From Pediococcus cellicola (lineage in GTDB: Bacteria > Bacillota > Bacilli > Lactobacillales > Lactobacillaceae), in the NCBI RefSeq assembly GCF_001438655.1, contig NZ_JQBR01000003.1, forward strand, positions 178,890-242,889: a stretch of 64,000 nucleotides of DNA, read 5' to 3'. Within the stretch, counting starts at the first letter, position 1. The number at the start of each line of letters is the position of its first letter. Shown one piece after another: positions 34,068 to 43,880 of the stretch. A program made the translations under genes and the position numbers. The notes under the pieces were generated by a model that saw only the letters and a list, made by a program, of their open reading frames with translations, was not told the DNA's origin and did no database searches.

Positions 34068-35264
34068 CTACTTATACTCAATCAGTTCATGTTTACTTTT
34101 TTCAATCAAAGCCACATTAATAAACAATATAAGGGCAATAATCACGGATGCCACCACAAACAAAGAAACAAAGGAGAGGGTATCAATAATCAAGCTCCCA
34201 ACTAACGGTCCCAATGCGCGCCCCGCCGACGGAAAAGAACTCGCGAGGCCTTGATACCTTCCCTTCATCCCATAAGGGGAAAGAAGGTTGGCAATTGCTG
34301 GAATTTGCGGGAACGTGATCGCTTCTCCAATTGTCAAAATAATCATCGCAAGGACAAATGACCAATAGGCTTTTGCAAAAACTAAAATAACGAAGGAAGC
34401 AATCAAAAATAGCATCCCAAAGTAGACTTGATGAAAGGGATCTTTGAAAAATTTTCCGCCTTGCCAACTCAGAAAGCCTTGCACAATTAAGATGAACAAC
34501 CCATTAACTGTCCATAAGAAACTATAGTCTTTTAACGGAATATGCAAACTCAACATGTATACCGAAATATTGCTGTTCCATTGCTGGTAAAAAATCCAAA
34601 TCAAAAAAAGACTGATAAATAATGTGTACATAATCACGGTGTTTACATGCGGCAGTTTCTCAGTATTAGTAGCCACATTGGCATTTTGATCCATTTGATG
34701 TTTTTGCTTTGGTCGTTCACGTTTAACATGGTAATTGATGGCTGCCACTGCAAAGAACAGAACGTATAACCCAGTAGAAACAGCAAATAAGGGTGCCACA
34801 TTGTCCTTAAACATGAGCCCCACAACGGCCGTACCAATCATAACGCCCATGTTTTGTACAAAGTACAACATGTTAAACACGAACCGACCATCACGGCTGT
34901 GCACAGTAGTCCCCAAGGCATTAACAAATGCCATAATCCAACCGGTACCCAGACCAATTAAAATGAGCATAATTGGATAAACAGGCCAATCATTAGAGAA
35001 CACTAGAACAAACATGCTCAAAGCGGTAAACACAATTCCGCCCAATAAGAGATAATATCCGTCGTAACGATCAAACAATTGACCAGCCACAAATGAGCCG
35101 ATAATACTAGCCACTGAGTTTAACATCAACACGATCCCAACAATCGTTAACGAATGCCCTAAAATATTATGCATGTATACCGTTGTTAAGGGCCACACAA
35201 AACTCATTCCAATACTATCCATTAAAGCTCCCAATAGTAAATAACGTAATTTTAATTCTTTCAT
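34068..35264 (-). CDS. MFS transporter
   Basis: 398 residues with 12 hydrophobic helices. Motif A appears as GQLFDRYDGYYLL after helix 2. It resembles DHA1-type multidrug exporters; the substrate is unknown. ATG 35264 is chosen over an upstream in-frame start because AAAGGAGAGGACG precedes it. It lies downstream of dnaB but is separated by 100 bases, and probably has its own promoter. Confidence 0.85.
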   Translation of the reverse strand: MKELKLRYLLLGALMDSIGMSFVWPLTTVYMHNILGHSLTIVGIVLMLNSVASIIGSFVAGQLFDRYDGYYLLLGGIVFTALSMFVLVFSNDWPVYPIMLILIGLGTGWIMAFVNALGTTVHSRDGRFVFNMLYFVQNMGVMIGTAVVGLMFKDNVAPLFAVSTGLYVLFFAVAAINYHVKRERPKQKHQMDQNANVATNTEKLPHVNTVIMYTLFISLFLIWIFYQQWNSNISVYMLSLHIPLKDYSFLWTVNGLFILIVQGFLSWQGGKFFKDPFHQVYFGMLFLIASFVILVFAKAYWSFVLAMIILTIGEAITFPQIPAIANLLSPYGMKGRYQGLASSFPSAGRALGPLVGSLIIDTLSFVSLFVVASVIIALILFINVALIEKSKHELIEYK

Positions 35265-35367
35265 CGTCCTCTCCTTTCCCAAATAACCTTTTAACTTAAA
35301 AAAAGGCATAAATTAACAGCTTCACAAGTCGTCTAAAAGAGCTGTGCGAAACTGCTAAATTTAGCGT

Positions 35368-36759
35368 TTAGTTATTATCTGGAACATACGCAATCGGCGC
35401 AAATTTGTTATATGACTTCACAAAAAGTAATTTCACGGTTCCCCGCGCACCACTTCGGTTTTTTTCAATTATAACTTCAACTGGTCCCACATCTGGGCTG
35501 TCGCCTTGACGAGGATCAGAATCTTGATCCTCACCATCTTCGCCTTCTCGTTCGTAATAATCTTCACGATATAAAAATGCCACGATATCCGCATCTTGTT
35601 CAATTGACCCAGACTCACGAATATCAGACAGCACAGGTCGCTTATCTTGTCGCTGCTCAACGCCACGTGAAAGCTGAGACAAAGCTAGCACAGGTACCCT
35701 TAATTCTTTGGCTAATTTTTTCAACTGTCGAGAAATGGCAGAAACTTCTTGTTGCCGGTTTTCTTGACCGGAACCTTCAATTAACTGCAAATAATCAATC
35801 ACGACCAGCCCTAAATTACCTTGTTCTTTAGCTAACCGCCGACATTTAGCACGAATTTCTGCCATTTTGATTCCTGGCGTATCATCAATATAAATATTGG
35901 CTTTGGCTAAACTCCCCATGGCAATCACCAAGTTTTGCCATTCTTCTTCATTGAGTTGCCCAGTTCGTAAATGATTGGCGTCAATACTTCCCTCAGCACA
36001 AAGCATTCGGTTAACTAACTGATCAGCACCCATTTCCAAACTAAAAATAGCTACCGTTTTATCCGTTTTGGTCCCCACATTTTGCGCAATATTTAACGCA
36101 AAGGCCGTTTTACCAACGGCAGGACGTGCAGCTAAAATAAAGAGTTCATCTGGATGCAATCCAGCTGTAATTTTGTCTAACTCACTATACCCAGTGGACA
36201 AGCCTGTAATCTCATCACCGTTTTGGTAAAGCTTGTTAATCTCGGTCATCGAATCGGTCAATACATCCGAGATTTTTTTAAATCCTGATTGATTACGATT
36301 TTCCGAAACTTCGGTAATTTCTCGTTCTGCTTCATCTAGGACCGATCCAACGTCTTCATCTTGTTGATAACTCTTTGTAACAATTTTCGTAGCCGCTTTA
36401 ATTAAGCGTCGTAAAATAGCCTTTTCTTGAACGATCTTTGCATAATAAACCACGTTGGCAGCGGTTGGAACCGAAGCAGCTAATTCTGCAATGTAACTCA
36501 CGCCACCCACATCATCCAATTGATTCTGTGCAGTTAATTTATTATTCATCGTCACAACATCAATGGCTTCATCCTCATCATTCAGCGAAACCATCGCTTG
36601 GAAAATAATTTGGTGAGCCCGTTGATAAAAATCTTCTGGCTGCAAATATTCCATTGCGTCGACGAGTACATCTGAATCCAGAAAAATGGCACCTAAAACT
36701 GCTTTTTCCGCATCGATATTTTGTGGCGGTGTTTGATTTTCTAAAATGTCATTATCCAT
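35368..36759 (-). CDS. dnaB: Replicative DNA helicase DnaB (DnaC of Bacillus)
   Basis: 463 residues. An N-terminal helical domain begins after PPQNIDAEKAVLGAIFLD. The RecA-like C-terminal motor has Walker A ARPAVGKTAFALN, Walker B LVVIDYLQL and the DnaB signature RESGSIEQDADI. It is the hexameric fork helicase. It lies in the gdpP-rplI-dnaB unit near the origin, a conserved order in Firmicutes. Confidence 0.98.
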   Translation of the reverse strand: MDNDILENQTPPQNIDAEKAVLGAIFLDSDVLVDAMEYLQPEDFYQRAHQIIFQAMVSLNDEDEAIDVVTMNNKLTAQNQLDDVGGVSYIAELAASVPTAANVVYYAKIVQEKAILRRLIKAATKIVTKSYQQDEDVGSVLDEAEREITEVSENRNQSGFKKISDVLTDSMTEINKLYQNGDEITGLSTGYSELDKITAGLHPDELFILAARPAVGKTAFALNIAQNVGTKTDKTVAIFSLEMGADQLVNRMLCAEGSIDANHLRTGQLNEEEWQNLVIAMGSLAKANIYIDDTPGIKMAEIRAKCRRLAKEQGNLGLVVIDYLQLIEGSGQENRQQEVSAISRQLKKLAKELRVPVLALSQLSRGVEQRQDKRPVLSDIRESGSIEQDADIVAFLYREDYYEREGEDGEDQDSDPRQGDSPDVGPVEVIIEKNRSGARGTVKLLFVKSYNKFAPIAYVPDNN

Positions 36760-36861
36760 GTTCTTACCTCTGATGACTAGGAAATTTTCTTAAACAATCG
36801 GCGTCCATCCCTGTAACTACCGCTAGATAGACAACTTCACCACAAAGTAATCTATTCGGCG

Positions 36862-37314
36862 TTATTTTTCAGCCACGTGGACCCGAATTTTAGCTGTAAC
36901 GTTAGGGTGTAGTTTGACCGGCACATTTGTATAACCTAATGCGCGAATTGGTTCGGCTAATTCAATCTTACGTTTATCAAGTTTCAGACCAAACTGTTTG
37001 TCCAAAGCTTGCGCAATTTGCTTGCTAGGAATGGAACCAAATAAACGGCCATCTGTGCCAGCTTTAGCAGTTAATTCCACAACTGTTTTGTCGTCTTCCA
37101 ACGTTGTCTTCAATTTTTTAGCGTTTTCCAAAATTTCTTGTTCATGCTTTTCTTCGGCACGTTGCTGGCCTTTCAAGCTGCTCAAAGCACCCTTTGTGGC
37201 TGGTTCAGCTTTCTTGTTTTTGATTAAGAAGTTTTGGGCATAACCATCTGGAACTTCTTTTACTTGGCCCCGTTTTCCTTTACCCTTCACATCTTCTAAA
37301 AAAATAACTTTCAT
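36862..37314 (-). CDS. rplI: 50S ribosomal protein L9
   Basis: 150 residues starting [20 protein letters not shown], with YAQNFL and the long connecting helix, then the C-terminal rRNA-binding domain ending [11 protein letters not shown] 37314 overlaps the gdpP stop region, and GAGGAG at the end of gdpP is the ribosome-binding site, indicating coupling. Confidence 0.98.
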   Translation of the reverse strand: MKVIFLEDVKGKGKRGQVKEVPDGYAQNFLIKNKKAEPATKGALSSLKGQQRAEEKHEQEILENAKKLKTTLEDDKTVVELTAKAGTDGRLFGSIPSKQIAQALDKQFGLKLDKRKIELAEPIRALGYTNVPVKLHPNVTAKIRVHVAEK

Positions 37315-37319
37315 CAGAT

Positions 37320-39347
37320 TCACTCCTCTTCATCATCTTTATTTTCTGTATCATTTTGTTTTTCTAAAATGGCCACTAAAGTAGCTTTAACTTCAGAAAC
37401 ACTTTGATTATCAATCTGAGTAGCCGCACTGCCAAGATGACCGCCACCACCCATTTGTTCCATAATTAACTGGACATTAACATCTCCAGCACTCCGCGCA
37501 GAAATACCCACCGTTTTTTTCGAGCGGCGTGTAATCACAAAGGAAGCCTCAATACCAGAAATAGAAAGTAACGAGTCTGCCGCTTGTGCAGCTGTTACCG
37601 GATCGTATTGGCGATCCTCTTCACCGACACAGACAGCTAGCCGCTTATCAATAAACTCGACCGATTCAATCAAATGGTTACGCTGAAGATAACTATCCGC
37701 ATTTTCTTTCATAAAGTGCCGAATAAGATCTTCGTCAGCTCCTACAGAACGTAAGTAACTCGCTGCATCAAACGTTCGCGTCCCTGTTTTCGTTGTAAAG
37801 GACTTAGTATCAATTTCGATACCTGCAAGCATTGCCGTGGCTTCAATCTCATTAATAGGTTCACTATCTTTAGATTGATATTCAAACATTTCTGTAATCA
37901 ATTCACACGTCGAAGAAGCATAAGGTTCAATATATACCAAAACTGGATTTTCTGGAAACTCTGTGCCTCGGCGATGATGATCAATAATCATGGTCCGATT
38001 CTCAAGCTTCTTATAAAGCTCAGGAGCCGTCGTCAGTGACGGTTTAGAATGATCGACCATAATGAGTAAGCTTTGACTATTGGCGTTCTCTAAGGCAGCC
38101 TCAGGCGTAATGATTGACTCTTTAATCGCCGGGTAATCTTCAAGTGAGGTTAACAGCCGTTTTACATCTGAATGTAAATTGTCCTGATCGAGCACAATCC
38201 AACACTGTCGATTATTCATCTGAGCAATCCGCCGAATTCCTAAACAGGCGCCTAGCGAATCCATATCGGATTGTTGATGTCCCATCACAAAAATTTGATC
38301 AGCTTGTGACATCAATTCCGTGACTGCTTGACTAATCATCCGAGCACGAACACGCGTCCGTTTTTCCATGGGGTTCGTCTTACCACCATAGAAGCGTGCC
38401 TGATCATCAGGTGATTTCACCACTACTTGATCCCCACCACGTCCTAATGCGAGATCCAAATTACTTTGTGAAAGGTCGGCCAATCGGTTCAAATCCTGAT
38501 CCCCGTAAGCAATCCCAATACTAAGCGTAATCGGAAAGTTTTGTTTAGAAGTTGCTTCCCGAATGGTGTCCAATAATTTGAAATTATCAGCTTCCACTTT
38601 TTGTAAGACTTCGGCATACATGATCACAAAGAAATGATCGTCATCAACGCGTTTTAGGTACATCCCAAATTCTTGTGCCCAGCTCGAAATTTGATTCGTC
38701 ACAAAGCTACTCAAACTAGAAATATCAGAATCTGCCATCGATTGGGTGACTTCATCATAGTTATCTAAAAAGACCTGTCCAATCACAACTTGTGAATTAT
38801 CATAGGCTTCTTCAATTTTGGCATATTTCGTAATGTCCATCATATACAAGACATGACTATCTTGTTCAACTAATAAGGTGAACCGGCGATCTCCCCAGAC
38901 AACAGAAACCGTTCCTTTATCGTCACGATGCTCATCTAATAACTTAGCTAGATCCGCATCAACGTCACTTAATTTCTTGCCCAATACATCCTTATCGCTC
39001 AAATAGCCTTGCATATAAGGGTTCACCCACTGAACTTGATCTTCATCCCCATAAATTAAAATTCCTAATGGCATGCGTAACAGTGAATCTTGTTCGCTAC
39101 GTTTAATTTGAAATGATAGATCGGAAATATATTTAGTTGTTTCTTCGTTCACACGATGAAATGTGTCACTAATAAAAATACTTCCCAAAATGAGAAGTAT
39201 AACTAATACGACTCCCAGTATCCAGTTATAATAAAAAGCGATCCCCGCACCAACTAACGATAGTAGAATAATATAAATCGCCAGTAAACGCAGTCGGGGG
39301 TTACGCATAAACACTGGAATCCTTTCTGCTAAACGAAATTTTTTCAT
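37320..39347 (-). CDS. gdpP: Cyclic-di-AMP phosphodiesterase GdpP
   Basis: 675 residues. Two N-terminal transmembrane helices are followed by a PAS domain, a degenerate GGDEF domain, and a DHH-DHHA1 module with DMDSLGA, MVDHSK and IIDHHR metal motifs and the C-terminal [11 protein letters not shown]. It hydrolyses c-di-AMP to pApA and so affects osmotic balance, potassium uptake and beta-lactam tolerance. It is first in the gdpP-rplI-dnaB unit. Confidence 0.97.
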   Translation of the reverse strand: MKKFRLAERIPVFMRNPRLRLLAIYIILLSLVGAGIAFYYNWILGVVLVILLILGSIFISDTFHRVNEETTKYISDLSFQIKRSEQDSLLRMPLGILIYGDEDQVQWVNPYMQGYLSDKDVLGKKLSDVDADLAKLLDEHRDDKGTVSVVWGDRRFTLLVEQDSHVLYMMDITKYAKIEEAYDNSQVVIGQVFLDNYDEVTQSMADSDISSLSSFVTNQISSWAQEFGMYLKRVDDDHFFVIMYAEVLQKVEADNFKLLDTIREATSKQNFPITLSIGIAYGDQDLNRLADLSQSNLDLALGRGGDQVVVKSPDDQARFYGGKTNPMEKRTRVRARMISQAVTELMSQADQIFVMGHQQSDMDSLGACLGIRRIAQMNNRQCWIVLDQDNLHSDVKRLLTSLEDYPAIKESIITPEAALENANSQSLLIMVDHSKPSLTTAPELYKKLENRTMIIDHHRRGTEFPENPVLVYIEPYASSTCELITEMFEYQSKDSEPINEIEATAMLAGIEIDTKSFTTKTGTRTFDAASYLRSVGADEDLIRHFMKENADSYLQRNHLIESVEFIDKRLAVCVGEEDRQYDPVTAAQAADSLLSISGIEASFVITRRSKKTVGISARSAGDVNVQLIMEQMGGGGHLGSAATQIDNQSVSEVKATLVAILEKQNDTENKDDEEE

Positions 39348-39481
39348 AGTTTCTCCTCGAATTGTGTACTAGCTTTATTTTATCACAAAGCCCTCTGACA
39401 AAGAACCACTGGATAAAAGCTCGCCTTTACGAAAATCACTTTTTTGTTTAGAATTAATTGATCGTGATTGGAGGTTTTAGC

Positions 39482-39556
39482 ATGTTAAATCACCGGTTTT
39501 TTCACTGGTTAATTATGCGCATTGAAAATCCTTTTTCGTTGACACGTAATCTCTAA
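39482..39556 (+). CDS. Possible small peptide ORF (24 aa) upstream of an MFS gene
   Basis: A 25-codon frame with a strong ribosome-binding site (GGAGG at 39472-39476, 7 bases before ATG). The peptide begins MLNHRFFHWLIMRIENPF and is hydrophobic and basic. It ends 37 bases before the TTG of the MFS gene, so it may be a leader peptide or a small membrane peptide. I recognise no family. Confidence 0.4.
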   Translation: MLNHRFFHWLIMRIENPFSLTRNL

Positions 39557-39593
39557 GTCACACGAAAAACTATCATACGAAGAAGGGTTATCT

Positions 39594-40784
39594 TTGGATT
39601 CAAAAACAGAATTATCTGGCAAAACCGTTTTATTAATGGCCATTGCAACTGGAATTATTGTGGCCAACTTAAATTACATTCAACCCATTGAAGGCTTAAT
39701 CGCCGCTAGCTTCCACGTTTCAAAAGCTTCCGTCGGCGTTGTGGCAATGCTCACACAACTTGGTTACGCATTTGGATTACTTTTAATTGTACCTTTGGGT
39801 GATATTTTTAATCGCTATCACTTGATTCAAGCCATGCTGGGTTTTTCAATTATTGCCTTATTTTTAGCTTTCTGGGCACCGTCCATTACCATTTTTGGGA
39901 TGGCTTCGCTGCTGGTGGGCATTACTTCCGTTGCTCCCCAAATCATTATTCCATACGCCGCCTATTTAGCACCTAGTTTGCATCAAGGAAAGGTACTGGG
40001 CAACGTTTTGAGTGGCCTATTAACCGGGATTTTACTATCTCGTTCGGTGAGTGGCTTGTTGGGGAGCGTTCTTAGCTGGCAATACGTTTATCTCGTTGCT
40101 GCCGTTATTTGCGGGATTTTACTACTCATTTTGCATCGCTTTTTGCCGCGTGATCCTCGTGGCCATCAAAGTATGAACTATCGTAAGGTGTTAGCTTCAT
40201 TACCCAAACTACTCGCGCAAGAAAAACACTTACAAGGATCTGCCATTAATGGTTTTTGCTTGTTCGGAGTCTCAAATGTGTTGTGGTCAACACTTGCCTT
40301 TTATTTGGCACATCAATACCACTATGGCAGTGGCGTGGCTGGTTTATTGGGCTTGTTGGGTATCACTGGTGTACTATTTGCCTCAATCATTGGGCGCATG
40401 GTGGATGTCTACTCACCAAGAATGACCATTGGCTTAGGTATTCTCTTTTCAACAATTGCCTTTGTTGTTTTTGCTTTTTTAGGGCATGTTTTTGTCGGTC
40501 TTATCATTGGAATCATCCTGTTGGATCTTGGCACACAATTTGGCCAAGTTTCTAACCAAGCCATCGTCCAATCATTGAGCTTAGAAGCCAGCAGCCGTAA
40601 CAATTCCATCTTCATGTTCAGCTACTTTTTAGGAGGTGCTCTAGGAACTTTCTTTGCCACCTTTGCTTGGAGCCATTTTGGTTGGGTTGGCGTTTGCAGT
40701 GTGGCCGCCATCTTTTTAGTTCTTGCTTTAGGTGGTCATCTATTGTTAAGAGAACCCCAAAAATTACAGAGAGATATGCAATAA
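39594..40784 (+). CDS. MFS transporter (NepI/YdhP-like DHA1)
   Basis: 396 residues with 12 hydrophobic helices. The short LNYIQPIEGLIAASFHVS segment after helix 1 and VPLGDIFNRYHLI as motif A match DHA1 exporters of the NepI/YdhP kind. The substrate is unknown. The start is TTG preceded by AGAAGGG. It stands alone with its own terminator at 40795. Confidence 0.85.
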   Translation: MDSKTELSGKTVLLMAIATGIIVANLNYIQPIEGLIAASFHVSKASVGVVAMLTQLGYAFGLLLIVPLGDIFNRYHLIQAMLGFSIIALFLAFWAPSITIFGMASLLVGITSVAPQIIIPYAAYLAPSLHQGKVLGNVLSGLLTGILLSRSVSGLLGSVLSWQYVYLVAAVICGILLLILHRFLPRDPRGHQSMNYRKVLASLPKLLAQEKHLQGSAINGFCLFGVSNVLWSTLAFYLAHQYHYGSGVAGLLGLLGITGVLFASIIGRMVDVYSPRMTIGLGILFSTIAFVVFAFLGHVFVGLIIGIILLDLGTQFGQVSNQAIVQSLSLEASSRNNSIFMFSYFLGGALGTFFATFAWSHFGWVGVCSVAAIFLVLALGGHLLLREPQKLQRDMQ

Positions 40785-40794
40785 TGACAACACG

Positions 40795-40826
40795 GGATTG
40801 AAAATGCCAATTTTCAATCCTTTTTT
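40795..40826 (+). terminator. Terminator of the MFS gene
   Basis: GGATTGAAAAT (40795-40805) pairs with ATTTTCAATCC (40810-40820), followed by T6. Confidence 0.88.
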
Positions 40827-40842
40827 CGTGGACTAAACAAAA

Positions 40843-40945
40843 AAGAGTGGGAAAAAACGCCCATCTCTTTCTGTCTCTGAACTTTATATAGCCGAAATCA
40901 GGAAAAGGGCTATGTCTGCAGTTAATACACCTTTTTCCCACTCTT
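40843..40945. repeat. Long inverted-repeat element, GAGTGGGAAAA type
   Basis: AAGAGTGGGAAAAA (40843-40856) is inverted at 40932-40945, with a 75-base interior containing an AGCC/GGCT stem. Elements with AGAGTGGGA ends occur as intergenic repeats or terminators in lactic acid bacteria and streptococci. It follows the LPQTN protein gene on the minus strand and can end its transcript. Confidence 0.6.
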
Positions 40946-40972
40946 CACATATGAATCGAATTTCATTGAATT

Positions 40973-42364
40973 TTAGTTTTTCTTTCGTTTTATGCCCAAC
41001 AATGATAATGTGGCGAATAATAACATTCCAGCAAGCGTCCCATATGCAGCGATACCTGCCTCATTAGTCTGTGGTAACGCACCTTGAGCACTTTTTCCCG
41101 TTGCTTTAGTTGTTGCATCTGTAGCTTTAACGTTGCTAGTACCTTTTGTGCCCGTCATAGAGTTGACTGGTGTCTTTGTAACTGTCTGTTGATTGCCTAC
41201 TTGTGTTTGATCTTTACCCGGTTGTGTAGGCTTATTTGGTTTTGCTGACTCACCAGGCTTTTTGTCGGGCACAGTAGGCGTTTGACCTGGTTGCGTAGGT
41301 GCTTTTTTGGCAACATACTCTAGATAAACGTCATTCCCCTCGATTTTCACCACATATGCGGATTCCAAACTGTTCTGCAAGTCATATCCCGCAATTTGCG
41401 TATCAAGTCCCTGCTTGGTAAGGTCCACAATGGCGCCAACCTCTTCATTTCTTAAAATCGAGCTAGGCTTTAATTCTTGCCTCGTTTTAGCATCAATATA
41501 GTGCACTTTAATATCGCGAGCTTCTCCCATGTATAGCAGGTAAACGTCTTGTACTGCGCCGCTTTGTACCGTATATTTTCCACTCGACATTAATCTATAA
41601 CCCAAAACTTTCAGATCAAGTAGCGTATTAAAATCAACGCGATCGCCCACCGTAGCTTCAATTTGTTGGCTTGGTTTTAGCTCCTTATTTGGGTTAGAAC
41701 CACTAACGAAATGGACATTTACTTTAGCGGTATCACGCACGTATAATAACTCGATCACATTCTGATCGCCTCTAACAACCCACTGTGTGTCTAGTGAACT
41801 CCCCAATTTATAACCAGAAATATTGGTCTCAATGCCTTCCTGAGTTAAATCGACGATCGAATCAGTTTCTTTACCTGTGATTTCAACAGGTGCTTTGAGT
41901 GCTTCATGGGTTGTCGCGTCAACAAATTTAATGGTAATTGTCTGTGGTTGTGGTTGATACAAGAGATACACAGTACCATCTGCCCATGACGCTTTAACAG
42001 TCTGTGTCACGTTAGAAAAAGTCTTATAGCCAGGTACATTGGTATTTATATAATCGGCGAAATTGACGGTGTCTCCCACTTTTGCGGTAATTGTCGCACT
42101 ATCAAATACTTTATTCGTATCCTTAACACTGACTGAAGCTACCTTAAATGTCACTTGTTGCTGATCAACTTTTTCCTGCGCATTTGTTTCTTTGACTACC
42201 TGTGTCGTTGTTTCCGCGTGAACAGATTGTGTGTGATAGCCACTTGGGATTGCCACCCCAGCAATTCCTACCACGCCAGCCACAACAAAAACGGATAACC
42301 ATCTTTTTCCAGAGTTATAATAAAATATTTTTTTCTCGTGATCTGGTACATTTTTCCTACTCAT
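40973..42364 (-). CDS. LPXTG-type (LPQTN) cell-wall-anchored protein with MucBP-like repeats
   Basis: 463 residues. The long signal peptide has a KxYKxGKxW-type motif (KKIFYYNSGKRWLSVF) and is cleaved near VHAE. Three to four repeats of about 70 residues resemble MucBP modules (IKFVDATTHEALKAPVEITG; VHYIDAKTRQELKPSSI). A Pro/Lys/Gln/Thr-rich wall-spanning stretch follows, then LPQTNEAG, a hydrophobic helix and RKKN tail for sortase A. Adhesion to mucin or other glycans is suggested by family only. Confidence 0.9.
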   Translation of the reverse strand: MSRKNVPDHEKKIFYYNSGKRWLSVFVVAGVVGIAGVAIPSGYHTQSVHAETTTQVVKETNAQEKVDQQQVTFKVASVSVKDTNKVFDSATITAKVGDTVNFADYINTNVPGYKTFSNVTQTVKASWADGTVYLLYQPQPQTITIKFVDATTHEALKAPVEITGKETDSIVDLTQEGIETNISGYKLGSSLDTQWVVRGDQNVIELLYVRDTAKVNVHFVSGSNPNKELKPSQQIEATVGDRVDFNTLLDLKVLGYRLMSSGKYTVQSGAVQDVYLLYMGEARDIKVHYIDAKTRQELKPSSILRNEEVGAIVDLTKQGLDTQIAGYDLQNSLESAYVVKIEGNDVYLEYVAKKAPTQPGQTPTVPDKKPGESAKPNKPTQPGKDQTQVGNQQTVTKTPVNSMTGTKGTSNVKATDATTKATGKSAQGALPQTNEAGIAAYGTLAGMLLFATLSLLGIKRKKN

Positions 42365-42483
42365 AATCTACCTCCACTTTAATTACGTGCATCCACATTT
42401 CCAAGATTCATCTCTATTATCTCATGGTTGAAATGAAAACGCTATCTTTCGTGTCTACCCTCCTCTAAATGCCCATAAAAAAA

Positions 42484-42508
42484 GAACCCCGCCTTTAGCG
42501 TGATTCTA
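42484..42508 (-). terminator. Terminator overlapping the nox stop codon
   Basis: On the minus strand AGAATCACGC pairs with GCGGGGTTCT (two imperfect positions) across a short loop, followed by T7. The 5' arm lies inside the last codons of the gene. Confidence 0.65.
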
Positions 42509-43859
42509 GTTTAGCTTGTCGTTCCTGTTCAATGGCTAACTGGGCCACTAAGTTCAAATAATTAAATGGTTCATCATAATGAGGCTGGAATAACATATCA
42601 ACATATGCCAAATCATCAATCGTGTTTTTATTTTGGATACAAATTGAAATGGCATTAGCCGACTGAGCAACTTCATGCTTACTAAACAATTGTGCTCCTA
42701 AAACTTGGCGATTGTCGCGATCATAAACCAAAACGATCGTCAGCATTTCCGTGCTGGGCATATAACCTGGACGATAATTTCCTTTATACGTCACAGAATC
42801 AGCGTTTAAGCCTTCACGTTTTGCTGCTGATAAGGTCAACCCACTAGAAGCTAAAGTATACCCAAACAACTCCATTGCCGAAGTAGCTTGTGTACCCATA
42901 TACTTTTGAACTTTACCAAAAATATTTTTACCAGCCAGCGCTCCTTGGCGAACCGCATTCGTTGCCAACGGAATGTAAGCATCGTTATGTGCCGGATTAA
43001 AATGTGACACACAGGCATCCCCTGCTGCGTACACATCAGGATTAGAAGTTTGTGTATAGTCATTAATCAAAATAGCGCCGTGACGGTCCATATCAACCTG
43101 TCCTCTTAACAACTCTGTATTTGCCATAAATCCGGTACATACAATGGCTAAATCAGCTTCATGCTCAGCGTTGTTAGTTTCCACGACAACTTTATCATTC
43201 TTCTCATCGCCGTGAAATGCTTGGACCCGCTCATTCAAATAAACATGCACTCCATGCTTTTTCAAGAGTTGCGTGATCTTCTTTGAAAACAAGTCATCCA
43301 CATAATTATTCAGGATTTGATCATGTGATTGAATCAATGTGACTTCATGATCCGTGTCTGCATATGCTTCAGCAAGCTCCACGCCCACGTAACCAGCACC
43401 CACAATTGTAATGTGCTTATGGTTCTTAGCCGTCGCATAAATCTGTTTCGCCTGATCATAACTTTTACATAATAAGACGCGGCTATCATCGATGCCCATT
43501 AATGGGGGAACCACCACATAAGAGCCTGTTGTCATAATCAATTTGTCATAAGTATCCGAAAAGATTTCCTTGGTCTGCAAATCTTCAACGGTCATTTGAT
43601 GTTTTTTAGTATCAATACTCAAAACATCATGGCGAACACGTACTTTTGCCCCTAACTTAGCTAAATCTTCCGGCGTCGCGTAAAACATATCTTCCAAACG
43701 TTTAACTTGCCCATTTAAGTATAAAGAAATTCCGCAAGATAAAAATGAGACGTTATCATTGCGCTCATAGATAGTAACTTCTGTCTCCGGATGGGCTTTT
43801 AGAATTTCTGTAACAGCTGCGATTCCTGCATGTGTACAGCCTACGATAACAACTTTCAC
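42495..43859 (-). CDS. nox: NADH oxidase, water-forming
   Basis: 454 residues of the Nox/CoA-disulfide-reductase group. FAD motif GCTHAGIAAV, single redox Cys42 in FLSCGIS, NAD motif GAGYVGVELAEAY, and AAGDACVSHF. It reduces O2 to water with two NADH, regenerating NAD+ and removing oxygen. GGGAGAAGATGTTATC precedes the ATG. The neighbouring EAL gene lies 21 bases upstream on the same strand, so the two may be cotranscribed. Confidence 0.93.
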   Translation of the reverse strand: MKVVIVGCTHAGIAAVTEILKAHPETEVTIYERNDNVSFLSCGISLYLNGQVKRLEDMFYATPEDLAKLGAKVRVRHDVLSIDTKKHQMTVEDLQTKEIFSDTYDKLIMTTGSYVVVPPLMGIDDSRVLLCKSYDQAKQIYATAKNHKHITIVGAGYVGVELAEAYADTDHEVTLIQSHDQILNNYVDDLFSKKITQLLKKHGVHVYLNERVQAFHGDEKNDKVVVETNNAEHEADLAIVCTGFMANTELLRGQVDMDRHGAILINDYTQTSNPDVYAAGDACVSHFNPAHNDAYIPLATNAVRQGALAGKNIFGKVQKYMGTQATSAMELFGYTLASSGLTLSAAKREGLNADSVTYKGNYRPGYMPSTEMLTIVLVYDRDNRQVLGAQLFSKHEVAQSANAISICIQNKNTIDDLAYVDMLFQPHYDEPFNYLNLVAQLAIEQERQAKLESR

Positions 43860-43880
43860 GATAACATCTTCTCCCTTAAA

